The translations under genes and the position numbers were made by a program. Under the pieces are notes generated by a model. The model saw only the letters and a list, made by a program, of their open reading frames with translations. It was not told the DNA's origin and did no database searches. From positions 274,860-338,859 of the forward strand of contig MNCI01018050.1 in the NCBI GenBank assembly GCA_015680685.1: a stretch of DNA of 64,000 bases, written 5' to 3'. Below are positions 1 to 12,330 of the stretch, in pieces (position 1 is the first letter of the stretch; each line of letters begins with the position of its first letter). Source of the DNA: Gnetum montanum (taxonomy: Eukaryota > Streptophyta > Gnetopsida > Gnetales > Gnetaceae).

Positions 1-870
1 GTGGAAAGGTAGTTTATCAAAGAGTTTCTTGTCGAAGGGTAGCTTGTATTTGATTCAATTCCTCATAATCCTTAGCAATTCTATATGCTTCATCAATAGT
101 TTGAGGATTATGAGCTCATGTTTGAGGATGTAGTTGAGCATGTAGTCCGCTAATGAATTTTGAAGCTAATTCTCCCTCATCCTAGTGACTTACATATCTA
201 GAAAGATCATAGAATTATTTATAGTAATAATCTATGGATTGCATTCCAAATCTTAAGAAATCAAATCTCATTCTATGCTCTTTGAGGAAAGAATTGAGTA
301 CAGATTTTTGTTCAAAGTCTCCATAAAAATTAAGCCAATTTGTAATCAAACCTTGAGATCTTAGTCCATTCCACCATGTTGCCGCAAGTCCTCTTAAATA
401 CAAGGAGATAACTTCTAAATGTTCTTGGCTTGACAAATTCAATATATTGAAGCAGTTTTTCATTATATCAAGTCAATTCTTTTCCATGGGACTAGATCCA
501 AGGACTCTATCATAATGATCTAATTTTACTTTCTAGCATGAACTTGTGTTAGTGATTCTTTACGTGGATTAATCCAATTCCCATATTCCTCACCTTCGGT
601 TTCTACTTCATGGCCTAAAGGAGGGATTTTGATATCTTGTTGAGCTGTAGGTGAGGGTTATCTTTGGTGTGGATCCCTAGGGGGAAGTTGATCTTGATTT
701 TGATGTTGATCCCTAGGTGAAACATGGGTAGGATTTGAAGGCTGAGTGAGATGGTTGGTTAATTGCTTAATGAAGTTTGCAAAGGAATTCATCTTTTCTT
801 ACATGTTTGACCATTTATCCTTTGAACTTTGGGACAATTTCCTAATTTTCTCAGACATATTTTGCATCTA
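1..870 (-). pseudogene. gag: Element H: Ty3/gypsy Gag remnant (runs off left edge)
   Basis: Reading leftwards, the minus strand encodes a degenerate retrotransposon Gag. The best open part, 215-463, holds the Retrotrans_gag signature: an AATWW motif followed about 25 residues later by a phenylalanine-rich stretch and an HRMRFDFL segment. The N-terminal part (about 480-870) is broken by stops and reads as a hydrophilic, proline- and glutamine-rich lead-in with a region near 560-640 rich in E and G. Gag would form the particle that packages element RNA. It lies downstream, in element sense, of the H primer-binding site and LTR, so orientation and order fit a 5'-end copy. Protease and pol would be to the left of the window. 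Family recognition is good. The start codon and frame joins are inferred. Confidence 0.75.
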
Positions 871-1349
871 TGTCCTAAATCCTTGATTTGACTATTGAAG
901 CTCTTCTTGAATGCCACTGATCTCACTAATTTAATCTTTAAGGACATTCATCTAGTCATTGACTCAGGCTTCCATTTTTCTCCAATTTATTCTTTAGGTT
1001 TGTATCTTCCAAATCATAAGTCAGATTTTGATGAAATTGGTATTGTTAGAATTGTCTTGGAGAGCACTTCACATTAAGCTAAAAATAATTCCATTTTAGT
1101 AAACCTAGAAATTATAAAATTAGAAAAAGTAAATGATAGCTTTTTTTTTAAAAAAATAAAGGTTAGCTTTATCAAATCTCTGATTAACTTAAGTTAAAAA
1201 TTCCTCTTTACTTCTACCAAGATTCTTATGGTTGTATTATAAATATGAGAAGAAGAACAAGTTTACCCATCACAACTCAATATCAGAAAAAGATTAAAAG
1301 ATTCTATTAGTGGATAAGCTTTAAGATTTTATACCATCAAAGGATTCTA

Positions 1350-3540
1350 ACCATCTTCATTATGGTCCCCAAGTGTCAAGCTTTACCTCTACCTCAAACT
1401 CATTCAAGTAGCTTTCAATCAATCATTATTGTTTTACATCAAAATAATGTACTCTCTACTTCTGATTATGTTCGTAGCTTACTTGGAAAGAAGGGGTTTC
1501 AGTACCTTATAGCTTCAAGATTATCTGATTTACTTATCTTCCCTATTTTTAAACTTTTCCATTGCAAAGGTGTTTTCATGTAATGGTGTGAATATTATAA
1601 TAGTAAGAAAAGTTCTACTTCCCAGTTAGTTTTGAATTAGTAACAATTCTTCCTTCTAATATTCAAATAGCCTTGGGTTTTTTGCAAGGAGAGGATCCCT
1701 TAATTCCATCAACTTTCTCCCTAAAATTTAAATCATTTTGCAAAAAAGAATTAGTTGATTATGATTCTACTCTTGGCAAAAGCCAATTTGTTCGTGGAGA
1801 TTTCATTAATGAGCTTTACTTTGATTTATGTCTACTCATTTATAGAAAGGTTTTGTGGTATAAACATCAATCCTATGTTAATTCTTATTTTATTTACATT
1901 CTTGATGATCTCATTATTGGTAGAATATATGACTGGTCGTTGTCTTATTTCTTTGCCTAGTATAATGCCATGATTGGAATTACTTCTACCTAACAAAATC
2001 CTGCCAAATCTTATATCCTATGTTGTGTACCCTTGTTCATGTGTTTGATCTTAATTTATGACCATTCAAACAAATTTTTTAGTTGTTACAATCCGTGATT
2101 ATGTCTTGAATTTCCAGAAGATGAGAGAGTTATAAGGAATAGGATTGTGGATGCTAATAAGGGTTAGATGGATTTACAGCATGCTTAGAATTAGGAGGAA
2201 ATCAACAAGGAATTTTATATACTTAATTATTTCCTTTTTGTTGATTATTTCTTTATTTTATGTATTTGACAATGATATCTAGGCTGCAGAATGAACCAAT
2301 TCAAAGTGTCTAGGCTGAAGAAGTTCAAGGTACTTTGACCTTTGGTACAGTTTAACCATAGGAATAGATCACACTTTCTACTCCTAAGGTATACATTTAA
2401 ATATATGTATGTATATACAAAAACTTAGTTTAATGTCTTATTTTCTTTTCTAATAAATTTCTTTTTGTAGAGGCAACATACTGGGCAAAGTTCTGGTGGT
2501 CTAGTAGTTATAAGGCAACAAGCCCACAGTAGGCTTAACAACAACCCCAACAAACTGAACAAAGTACAAGACAAGATAAAGGAAAACTACAAGGGGTAAA
2601 TTATAATTATTTAAAGGTTTGAATACTTCCCTTTTTCATTCTTATATATGATATGGTGTTGATTTTTGTGTTGAAAATGTCTATGGATCAACAATACTTT
2701 ATCCAAGAGATGGATAGAGATGATGCAAGTGACACTTCCAAATAGACTTCCAGTTCTCCATCTAGATCACTAGGCATGCCTTTTTTTTCTATGACACCTA
2801 CAAGAGGTTCCTTTCCACAGGCAACACTAACACTAGTTCCTAAGTCTGTTCTAGTGGTTTCTTCTTTTTCTATCTTAGGTTTTTCTTATTCAATGGGATA
2901 GATAGTGATAATAGCTAAAGAAGAACTCATGCTTCTTCAACATATTAGTCAATGAATTTCTAATAATAAAACCTATGCTGTTTGTAAGGGTGTTTACCAC
3001 TTATGAGAGTTTCACTCATGAAACTTCAAGGAAAACTATGATTTAGTACAAACTAGAGTTTTATCATATTTGCATCCAATTCTTGAGGATGCTTCAAATG
3101 TTGTCAAAGATTTAGAATAAGTGTTAGAAGAGTTGGAAAGTGAAACATGCTTTGGTTGCCATCTATAGACTCATGAATGGTTTCTCCAAAATGATAACAA
3201 TTTGTTTTAGATAAATAATTTTTTAATTCTTTACTCTTCCCTTTTTCTTGATTTGTTCATAACTCATAATTTTAGTTTTGTTTATGTAGAGGAAAGAGAA
3301 GGAATGAAAAAAGGACATGGATGATTGATTGATTTAGATAGATATGCTAAAGACCCAACTTAAAAGAAAGGAGGAATCAATAGCTATAGTAAGATGTATG
3401 ACCTAGTACATCAAACAATTGTATGAAGGATTGGCTGGATGTAAGGTAGTGCTTATCAAGAAGGATGTCATTGATGAAGAAAGAGAAGCATAACTGAAGA
3501 TAGTCATAGATTTTCTAGACTCATTTGGTCATAAGAAATT
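1350..3540 (+). pseudogene. Multi-exon-like decayed ORF, antisense to element H
   Basis: Between the H PBS and gag the plus strand carries several protein-like blocks separated by short AT-rich gaps with splice-like edges. Open blocks lie at 1362-1583 and 1673-1960. Further blocks are at about 2281-2389 (followed by AAG/GTATAC), 2471-2596 (preceded by a T-rich tract ending TAG, followed by GTAAAT), 2670-3208, and 3292-3540 (preceded by TTTATGTAG). The last block is rich in K and E and looks coiled-coil. Stops are mostly TAG/TAA at positions that would be CAG/CAA before C-to-T decay. I do not recognise the product. Extra ORFs in either orientation are known from plant Ty3/gypsy elements, which is the likeliest explanation. 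A captured host gene fragment is the alternative. Confidence 0.4.
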
Positions 3541-3759
3541 ATCACTATTGTTTTCTTTACATCTTTTCCATTCTGGTGTTTTCTTTCTTTCCCCTATTCT
3601 TCCTTTTTCATATTCTACTTGGATGTACTCCCTCTTATTGTTTAACAATAAAAATAATATAAAATAATATTTTTCTTCCATATTTGAATTTTTCTTAAAT
3701 GTACTTGTGTGTCATATAAAATAAGATTTTCTTCCACTTTGGCTCCTAAATCATGATTT

Positions 3760-3773
3760 GCTTTGATACCAAA
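3760..3773 (-). other. Element H primer-binding site (initiator-Met tRNA type)
   Basis: On the minus strand TTTGGTATCAAAGC directly follows the LTR end GATGTCACA. It differs by one base in its core from the usual plant TGGTATCAGAGC site complementary to initiator tRNA-Met. It fixes the orientation of H: LTR on the right, internal region to the left. Confidence 0.8.
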
Positions 3774-4283
3774 TGTGACATCTCATTTCTAGATGTTGTA
3801 AAAATATGATTACTTAATTTATCACATTAATAATTTTCTTAGATTATATAATGGAAACATCATAAATACTTAATAAATAAATTAACTGGTAAATAAATAA
3901 TTGGTACTACAAAATAAAAAAGAGAAAAATGTAAAATTTTTATTAATAGAAGAGAATATGGTAATGCCCTCTTAGTTATCTTACTATGCCACTTAAGCCT
4001 TAGAGGCAATCCAAAATTACCACCATGATTAGGTTGTCTAGTTAAAGGGCTGATTAGTCTCTTCTTTTTCTACTTCACCTAGCTCTCGTCACTTGCCTAT
4101 CTTGGCTCTACAACTCCATGCTAGCATGACCTCAAAACCTAACCTTAAATGGCATAGGTCAAACCCTTTCCTAAGGGATATATGAATAATTGTAACTCCT
4201 CATAATGAGGTGCCCATTCATTTGAAGGTTAATTACATTGTTTACAATTATTTTCATTCTTTAACAAGGTACAAGACATTACA
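3774..4283 (-). repeat. Element H 5' LTR (family L2)
   Basis: About 510 bp with inverted ends: the plus strand begins TGTGACATCTC and ends with CAAGACATTACA. The family is supported by two other copies. Solo LTR S (20271-20809 plus 53740-53754) aligns in the opposite orientation over a block holding GCTAGCATGGAGT and GGTGAAGTRGAAAA. Copy K starts at 61303. The element lies inside A's 3' LTR: the next base, 4284, resumes A's LTR sequence, which matches about 14640 onwards. Confidence 0.8.
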
Positions 4284-4526
4284 TAATGACTCCTGCTATG
4301 GGCACTTAGGAAAATATTCTAACTTTCAAATATAAAAACTGTAAGAGCTTTACTACACTATGATAGAATAATGCCTAAACATAGTAGGTTGGCACATATT
4401 TATAGGCAAGAATAGGCCCTATGTTAATGGGGCCACATTAATGCATGAAATGATGTGTCAATGGGACCTAGTTAATGGTTCCTAGTCAACAAGGCCTCAT
4501 TGACATGGCTAATCTACAACTCATCA
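4284..4526 (-). repeat. Element A 3' LTR, truncated by insertion of H
   Basis: This matches 14640-14898 along its length, for example the shared stretch reading TTGGCACATATTTRTA and the end CTCATCA. Only the first about 240 bp (in element sense) remain in the window. The rest should lie beyond H's 3' LTR, left of the window. It contains a TATA-like TATTTATAGG near 4402 in plus-strand reading. Confidence 0.8.
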
Positions 4527-4540
4527 TACCCCCATGACTA
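4527..4540 (-). other. Element A polypurine tract
   Basis: On the minus strand a CATGGGGGTA run immediately precedes the LTR start TGATGAG. Element E has a G-run in the same place (21708-21711). This is the expected plus-strand priming site next to a 3' LTR. Confidence 0.6.
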
Positions 4541-4759
4541 AATGAAAACTAGTCCTTGAGTTCTTTACAAAATTAAAAATCTATGAGATTATTGACTAAC
4601 AAAGGACATAATAAGACTAACATGATAAAACTAAGTGCTTGAGTTTACAGGTTAAAAAAGTTATAAATTATGATGTTCATGATACAAAATTGAACACAAA
4701 ACATAAAATTAGACAACACGTCCTCAGATGGCATAAAGACAATTGAAAAGATTACATGG

Positions 4760-7632
4760 TTTTATGTAGTGGAGTTTCTTGAGGCTTTGATGGACCTTCT
4801 TCAACTTTAGGCACATGTGGTGATTAAGGCTATTGTGGCTATCTAGTTGCTATTGCAACTTTTGGTGGAAGTCATAAAGCATCTAGCAATGCTTTCATTT
4901 TCTCCTCCTTACTCCTAGGATCATGCATGGGCCATGCAACTTCATCAATGTGGGCTAGAATGGACACATTCGAAGGATAAGGAATTATAAGAAATAGCTC
5001 CTTACCATTGATGAACCATGTAATGAATTGTTTTTGCTTGATGTCAAGTGTCCTGATTCATTCATTCATTCTCCTGGCTAGGTTCCTGGTAGTTGATCAT
5101 TCATTCTCCTGGCTAGGTTCTTGGTAGTTGATCATTGATTAGTGAATTGTACTTTGAGAACTTTGACTTCAATGTTTACCATCTCAAGCTTTTACTTGGT
5201 GTGCTTGTGGTACTTTAATTAGGCCTCGTATAGTAAGGATGAGTTGGCCACTTGCCTTTTGAGTTCTAACTATAGTCATCTAGTAGTCAGCATCATCAGG
5301 TTTGCATATCAGAGATTAGCTAGTTTCATATATGTTGTTATTTCTTCAATTTGAAACTCCTTTAAATGGATCTCTACTTTGTTGTAGGCATCTATCACAT
5401 CAATGATGGGCTACCACACCATTCTTCCTTACTAGAGTTGCTGAAGGACCTCATTTACTTTTACCTTAGCCACTTGGATATGTTTCTCATTCATTTCTTT
5501 CTACAAGACAACTTGGTAGTGATAGTGATTTTTAACTCTCTCAAATTTGAGAGCCTCGATTTTCCAAGCTATGATTTCAATGATAGATTTCTAGGATAAG
5601 GCATGGACTTCCTGCATAGGTAGATTGTGATTGTGCATGGCTAATTTTCTCAATTCTATTTTCACTATGGCAAGTTGTTCTTACTATTGATGACTAAATT
5701 CTTGCATCTGTTATTTTTGTGTATCAAAATTTTGTAGGTGATGGTTTTCTATGGTCAGTGTTTCATTTTCATGGTACATCTAAACCAAGTCCTTTTGAAC
5801 TGAGTAGGTTTTTGCTTCTTCTACAAACTAGCTGAAGATAGCCATTACCATTCCCTTCTTAGCTTGTTTTAATCATTCTTGAAGCTGCTAGAAAGCTTCA
5901 TCTCTAGTTATTGCTGGGTTGAGGAGTGTGGGATTAGTAGAATGGGCATGTAGTTTAGTGACCTCCACTACCTAGCATTGGTTTTTTACTTGAGCCATTT
6001 CAAATTACCCTTTTAGGATGATTCATTTGTTCTTTTCTTCAAGAAGCTTCGATTGGATTGTAGTAATGTATCAAAAAAATCAAAGATGTTTGGAATTGGT
6101 TGCATGGTCCCCACCAGTTGGTCTAGTAATTCTTCATGCTAGGCTACACTCAATCTTTCTTTGATAATTCCTATGAATGTCTGCACATATCAAAGTGCAA
6201 ACACATCTGGTACAAACACTGTAAGTGTAGTAAGTGCTTCTGTAATTTGGTCAACAACCACTTCTATAGCTATCTCTTGCCCTTGGTGCTGCATCACCAA
6301 TATAGTTGCACCCTCACCCTCCTCCAAGCATACTAAAAAGGAGGTGGCATTCTCAAATATTTTTGGGAATAAATGGTATTAAGATAGAGACATCATCACC
6401 TCTAAAGCACTAGGATTGAATCTTGAGGGAAACTTGATTCATTGGACCAAAAATATTGATCCACCACCTTCCATCTGGCTAATTGTTCAAGCCACTTTAT
6501 TAAAGTGACTCATCATAGGTCGATATAAAGATGGATCTCCACCACTTGTTCCTACTCATTACTCCCACTCACACAAGAGCTATTATTGAATTTTTTCATA
6601 ATCATTTAATGGCTGTGTGGGCCTCTAACATCGTTTCTGGAGTGGATGGTGGAGGTGGTAGCGATTGCTCCTCTTCTTTAGACATGGTATGTGTCTTATC
6701 GTTCATCATTTCTGATCAAGAGGCCATAGGAGTATGCTTGATCATGTCATTAGCATAGCAAATTATCCTTGCCATTTTGTAAAGTTTTCAAATGAGGCAT
6801 GGGAAAGGTAGGGTTTTCCTTCCTTTTTCATTTTCTTTGAAATACTTTTTGATTTCTAGATAGATCAATTATGGAAGATTTATTGGAAATATCCTACATA
6901 GAGTGGTACATGCTCAGGTGGAGAAGGTAGTCACCTTACTGGGCATCATTGTAAGATTGAGGTGATAGGCCACTATCTTGAAGTATGCATGTTCTGCTAG
7001 TGTGAGCACATGAAACTTCTTATAGTCAACCTTGTAACACCATTGGGTCCACTCTTTTTTGGCCTTTGGATAGCTTGCGTAGACAACTTTGCCAGTTGTG
7101 TTGTAGCATTAGGCAACCCAAGAGCCTGTGCGATGGCTTCAGCCAAGTAGGGCACTTGAATGTCCTTGATCTTCATAATGAAGCCTACCCTTTCATTATT
7201 CTAGAAGAGGTACATCTCTCTTATGTACCACTCCACACTAGAAGTGATTATTGGCCACATGGGAGAGGTTTGTAGTTTTCTCTTCATGTCTACTGGAGCA
7301 TGCTTTAAGAATGGTCCAAAGTACAGTTCCTAGAGAACTAAGCATTGGACATCATAGGGCTTGATTGTGTTGAGGAAGGCTTGTGTTAATGTCACTTTAA
7401 GTCTTGGTATGGGCTTTGGTGCCTCTCCTCATTGTGATTGTTCTATTTTAGCCTCTTCTTTGGAAATCTATGTAATAGATTCCACTTTAGGCTCCTCTTA
7501 AAAAGGTCCCATTGCATGGGTTTCTTCTACCTATTCCTAAGCTTTTTCTTGTTGACCTCTTCCTATTCTGGGTTGTTTCTTCCTTTGTTGAGATGGTCCT
7601 CTCTCCTATGGTTGTTTTGGTCTTGGAGTCAT
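4760..7632 (-). pseudogene. Element A extra ORF (coiled-coil protein), decayed
   Basis: This is the minus-strand counterpart of the B ORF at 17043-19871, with the same order: a basic, proline/arginine-rich start (ATG at 7632, MTPRPKQP), a globular middle, a long K/E/Q-rich coiled-coil part and a short proline-rich tail ending about 4780. Antisense shadows at 6161-6382 and 6531-6758 match the mirror shadows of B at 18312-18521 and 17910-18131, which confirms homology. It lies downstream of integrase and upstream of the PPT, the place where Athila/Tat-type elements often carry an extra ORF. A tandem duplication of 35 bp occurs at 5066-5131. Function is unknown. Every frame has stops. Confidence 0.6.
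5066..5131. repeat. Tandem duplication, 35-bp unit, two copies
   Basis: CTCCTGGCTAGGTTC followed by a TGGTAGTTGATCA segment occurs twice with starts at 5071 and 5106. One base differs (TTCCTGG versus TTCTTGG). It is a local duplication inside the A extra ORF. Confidence 0.85.
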
Positions 7633-9682
7633 CTATAATCCCAACATGACCATTGGTTAGCAATTATTGCATAACATGAAATAATTTGTGATATGTTATC
7701 TCATTAGGAATGCTACACCTAGATAAGTTATGATTATGGTTGATTTGATCAATTTTAATTATTAAATTATTTTATTGATGTTGATAAATGATTATAGTCA
7801 TACTAGAGGTTTTTGAATGGGTTAAACTCTCAAAAATCAATGGTTTTCATTATTGTTGTATTCATTAATCCTTTTGGGAACAAAAATTTTTCATTAAAAA
7901 CCTCAAGGCTTGTAGCCCCCATGAGAAAGAGCATACCTATAGTAGTTATAGGATCGAAGAATGGAGTGATTTGGACAAACGGTTAGAAAGTTATGGACTT
8001 TGGAAAATGGAAAAACTCCCCTCTTGTTATGAAGAAAATGATAAAACATTACAAAGTGTTTAGTTGTATTTATAAAATTTTTATGTTGTGTCGATGGGGC
8101 CCCATCAATGAGGTTAGCTATGTTGACTAGGCCTAGTTGACATGGCTGTTAACCACCATTGACTTTGGTTGACTTTGGTAAAACTTTGAAAATACAATGA
8201 GTTTTTGAATGAAATGAGAGTCAAATGGAAGCTTAAAAAGCCATGAACATGATGAAAATAGTAGAAGAGGATGTTGGAGGTTGAAAAATTTAGAAAGCTA
8301 AAAAAAATGGTTATAGAATGAAGTTCTATGAAGGTTTTAAGTAGCATAAAGCTGGATGCACAATGGGGCTCACAAAGGATAGGATTGTAGCAATGTCTAA
8401 GGTAAGGAACTTAACTATCTAACCCAAGAGATATGCAAGTGGGTCCTCTCCATAGTAGGCACCTATCTTTTTTACCCTCGCATAACCTCAACTAAGAAGT
8501 TCATGGGCCCCACTGTCGATTAATGATCATAAAATGCTAAGGACCAACCTAGAAGAATCTATCCAAGAATTCCAACACGTCAAACTAAGATATCGAGCAT
8601 AACATAGAAATTGGTAGTGAGGTGAGTTATGGGTAGCATAGATGAATGATTGAGAAGGTAGGATGGAGTCTGTTATGGAGTTTGTGTTTAAAATGATCCA
8701 AGAGGATCCATCCTTAGTCTAGATCAAAACCAACTACTTCCAGTAACTTTGCATCACCACTCCAAGACTGATCCTCTCCCTTAAGATACAAGAGTGCTCC
8801 CATAAAATAACCACCACACCATAAAGAGAAGAAAAGAGAAATAGGAAGTGATAAAGGACCTTATTTAGAGTGGACCTTCAAGCATGGGAAACATATCTCT
8901 CTAGTCTCATAACTAGTGCTTGTAGCCCATTTTATTTGTCTAAGGGGTGTTCTTTGAATTTCCATCATGTTTTTTTTTGGTTGTTTATTTTTTTCATTTT
9001 GGATGAGAACCACACCATGTAAAGACTTTATTTGACTTGTTGTGATTGGTCAATATGGAACAATAAGAAGTCAATGAAAACACTCAAGCACCCAAGTAAG
9101 TAGAAGAGTACAAAGAGTATTGAGTCCCCTTGAAGTCACACCTTGTGCAAACTTTTGAATCCTTCCCAATTCTAGAATCTACCAAGGTCATCAATTTATT
9201 AAAATTTTATTTAATGAAAGGGACCTAAAGTTTCTAGAATAAGGAAAACTATAGAGTTTGTGGATGGGTGGATGATGTGGACTCACTACTTTTTCCATGA
9301 AAAATAAACCATGTATTAGTCTTTAGACATCAGAATTCAAAAATAGAAACTAGACATTAATAATCACAATATTAAGCATAAATCACCATTAATAAAGAAC
9401 AACATTGGCATTGTGTCCTATGGTGATAAAGTGCTTTTGTTAGCAAAAATAGTGGACAAGAATAAAATAAAGTGATATATATAAGAAAGTATAAAATATT
9501 CAAAAAAGATAAAGCACACTAACGATGTAAAACAAAAATCAAGAAGATGGCCAAAAATCAACAAAGTATAAAATAAAAAGAATTTATAAAAAAAATGGTG
9601 TAAAACAAAAAAGGTAAAAAATAAAAAGGTGAAAAACTGAGGAACCATGTGGATGGTTAGCATAGATGACTAGCTTCCATGA
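7633..9682 (-). other. Element A non-coding region between integrase and extra ORF
   Basis: No protein signature. It is mirrored by B 14990-17042 (for example GTGGATGATGTGGACTCACT at about 9270 against its reverse complement near 15363) and by E 46140-48250. A low-complexity tract (A-rich on plus, T-rich in element sense) at 9430-9640 follows the integrase end and recurs in B (15030-15200) and E (48020-48240), so it belongs to the element rather than arising locally. Confidence 0.6.
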
Positions 9683-10900
9683 CTATATTGATGGGAAGAG
9701 ATGTGAAATATAGAGCATGGTTTTCCATCCAATGAGGTCGTAGTTGCACCGGCTTGTCTTGGCTCTAGGAAAGGTTTCACTTATTGGATGTTGATCACAC
9801 TTTCTATGTGGGCTTTCAAGTTTGTAAATTAACATGGCCTTAGTGGGAAAGGCTTTGTCAATTATATAAGGTCCCTTCCACAACATTTAGAACTTTTCTT
9901 TCTAGGGTACATGTGTGGGGTTCCAATAAAGAACCTTATCTTTAGGTTGAAATTTTACATTCCAGATTCCTAGGTCATTTCCTTATTTGTTGAATGCCTT
10001 ATGCACTTCATTGAAAGATAGGACCACGAATCAATTTTTTTCTAGCATGTTGAGATTGATCAATCTTTCTTTTTTTGTTAGACGTAGGTCAAGATTCAAA
10101 TCATAGGTTGTTGAGAATGTATGAACCTTGGATTGAATTAGGAGCATTGGAAGTTTCCTATACACTAACTCATAGGGAGAGTAGCTAATAGGGAGTTTAG
10201 ATGTTGAGCAGTAAGCCCAAAGGGCATCATTAAGTTTTGTGCTCCAATCCCTCCTATATTTGCTAATAGTTCATGTTAGAATCTTTGTAATCTTCCTATT
10301 GGTCATCTTTTCTTGACCATTGGCTTGGGGATGATGGGGTGTTGTTAATTTATGTTCAACCCTCAAGCATTACATTAGCTTTTAAAATGTGGCACCTATA
10401 AAATGGATTCCACTGTCAGAAATTAGTGCACATGGCACTCCAACCTTGTTTACAATATGTTGTTATACAAATCAAGTAGTAGTAAATGATGTAAAGTTGG
10501 TGACAAATGCTACTTCTACCCATTTGATGCAGTAGTCAACTACTACGATGATGTACACCTTTTCATTAAACATGGATGTGATGGAACCCATGAAGTCTAT
10601 GTCCCATATATCAAAGGGTTCTAGTGGTTGAATCCACTATTGAGGACCCTCCATTTGTGCAATTATCTTACCATCTCTTTGATAGCATTCAAAAGATTGA
10701 ACAAATTAGTGGGAACCCCTAAAGATTGGAGGCCACTAGCATCCTACCATTAGGATTTTTATAGCTATGCATTTTCCAGAATAGTGGCCTCTATAATGGC
10801 CTTCATGAGCATCCTAGAGAAGATACAATTTATTCACATCAGGGACACACCAATGAACTAGGCCATCAATACACATCTCGTAAAGATGTCTATTGATTTT
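9683..10900 (-). pseudogene. int: Element A integrase, decayed
   Basis: The open piece 9683-9886 encodes the end of a Ty3/gypsy integrase: a LWKGPYIID motif followed by a Y-K-L-E segment, the usual C-terminal fold. Upstream to about 10900 the minus strand keeps fragments of the catalytic core, with block spacing like that of E (48.9-49.2 kb), but with many stops. Integrase would insert the cDNA into chromosomal DNA. The aligned mirror copy in B begins abruptly at 14899 within the same C-terminal motif. Catalytic D-D-E residues cannot be placed confidently. Confidence 0.75.
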
Positions 10901-11169
10901 CATGAAGTACTTTTCTTGATGAAGAAACTATTGTTTCTTCTTGTGGTCTAAATCCTATGGCATATTCTTAGTGAGATATAAGTGAGGATGCCATCATACC
11001 ATTTTGATTCAACAAGTACCTAGTCATTTATTACTCATGTAAAGAGGAGTTCCTTTGGAAATTGATCAGAGAGAAAACTCTCCAACTCTTTATTATCCCA
11101 TCTTAATTGAGAGAGCTGGTTAATGACCACATTCTTAGTTCCTTTTTGATCTACCATTATGAGATCAAA

Positions 11170-11410
11170 TTCCTACAAGATCATAAGTTGCAACATGTTA
11201 TAGGGGTTCACCATTGGCTTCTTTAGTAGGAAGAAGATGGCACTATGATCTATGTGCACAAACACTTTGTAGCTAAGCACATAGTGCTTAAACTTTTTGA
11301 GTGCATACACCACTACCATTAGTTCCTTCTCAGTTGTGGTGTAATTCAATTGTGCACTCATAATGCTTTGGCTTGTGTAATGAATGTAATATGGCATAAT
11401 TAGATGCATC
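11170..11410 (-). pseudogene. Element A RNase H domain
   Basis: The open frame 11173-11409 has the signature of the RNase H1-like domain that follows RT in Ty3/gypsy elements: YTSQSIMSAQLNYTTTEKEL, then ALKKFKHYVL and an HIDHSAIFFLL stretch (the conserved TDH is read as IDH). It removes the RNA strand during cDNA synthesis. E has the matching segment at 49750-49960. It is one of the better preserved parts of A. Confidence 0.85.
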
Positions 11411-11449
11411 TATCATTATATAAAATGGTCTAGACCAATCTGGTGCTTG

Positions 11450-12330
11450 TAGGATTGGAGTTTCTATGAGTTTTTCCTTTAGTTGTTGGAATGCATGTTT
11501 GTAGTCCTTGGTTCAAACAAATGGAGCATATTTCTCTGTAAGCTCAACTAATGACTTTTCAATCTTAGAGAAATTCTCTATAAACTACTAGTAGTAGCCA
11601 GCATGTTGAAAGAATGATTAGATGCCTTTGACCATCTCTGGTTGGCGTGTGATTTCTTGGATGTCCTTATCTTTTCTAGGTCTACCTCAATCCCTTTTTT
11701 GCTAAATTTGGTACCTCAATACTATGACCTCTTGCACCATTAAATGGATTTTCTACTAATTGAGCTTAAGGTTTGTTTCAATACATCTTTTTATTAATTA
11801 ATTAAGGTGATCCAGGGCATGCTCAAATGTAGCCCCATAGGTGATCCAGGGCATGCTTAAGGTGATCCATAAAGAATTCTATCCTACTACTAATCTACTA
11901 TTAAAAAATACTAAGGACCAGGTATTAAAATGTTGTAGGATCATTGCATAGATTGAACAACATCTTGCAATATGCAAAAGTCCCCCATGAACTTGTGAAT
12001 GCTGTTTTGGCCTAATCTTCTAGTGAAATATGGATTTGGTTATAGCCACTATAACCATCCAAAAAGCTATAATAGTAATGCCTAGATATAGTATCCAACA
12101 CTTGGTTCACAAATGATAATAAAGAATGATCTTCAAATGTTGCCATATTCAATAGTCTAAAGTCGATGTAGACCCATCACTTTTAGCCTTTCTTTGGGAT
12201 AATTATGGGTGGGCTAACCTACTCACTATCTATGATGGGATAGATGAACCATACCTTGAGGAGTTGTTCAATTTCCTCTTTGATGATCTTCTTCAACTTG
12301 GGATTTAGCTGCCTCTGTAGCTATCTTCAT
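11450..12330 (-). pseudogene. Element A reverse transcriptase, decayed
   Basis: The minus strand at 12240-12020 reads as an RT palm entry: PIIIPKKG, a YIDFRLLN block and FLDGYSGYNQIHI, typical of the Athila/Tat branch. Later motifs to about 11450 are broken. A short tandem repetition (GGTGATCCAGGGCATGCT, about 11805 and 11839) lies inside and has probably disrupted it. The branch assignment is supported by the PBS type and by comparison with E. Confidence 0.75.

Noticed and set aside
3760-3773. tRNA gene
   Set aside because: Only the 14-base primer complement is present, next to an LTR end.
6136-6758. Plus-strand frames with cysteine/serine-rich text
   Set aside because: They are antisense shadows of A's extra ORF. 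The mirror frames at 17910-18521 in B have the same relation.
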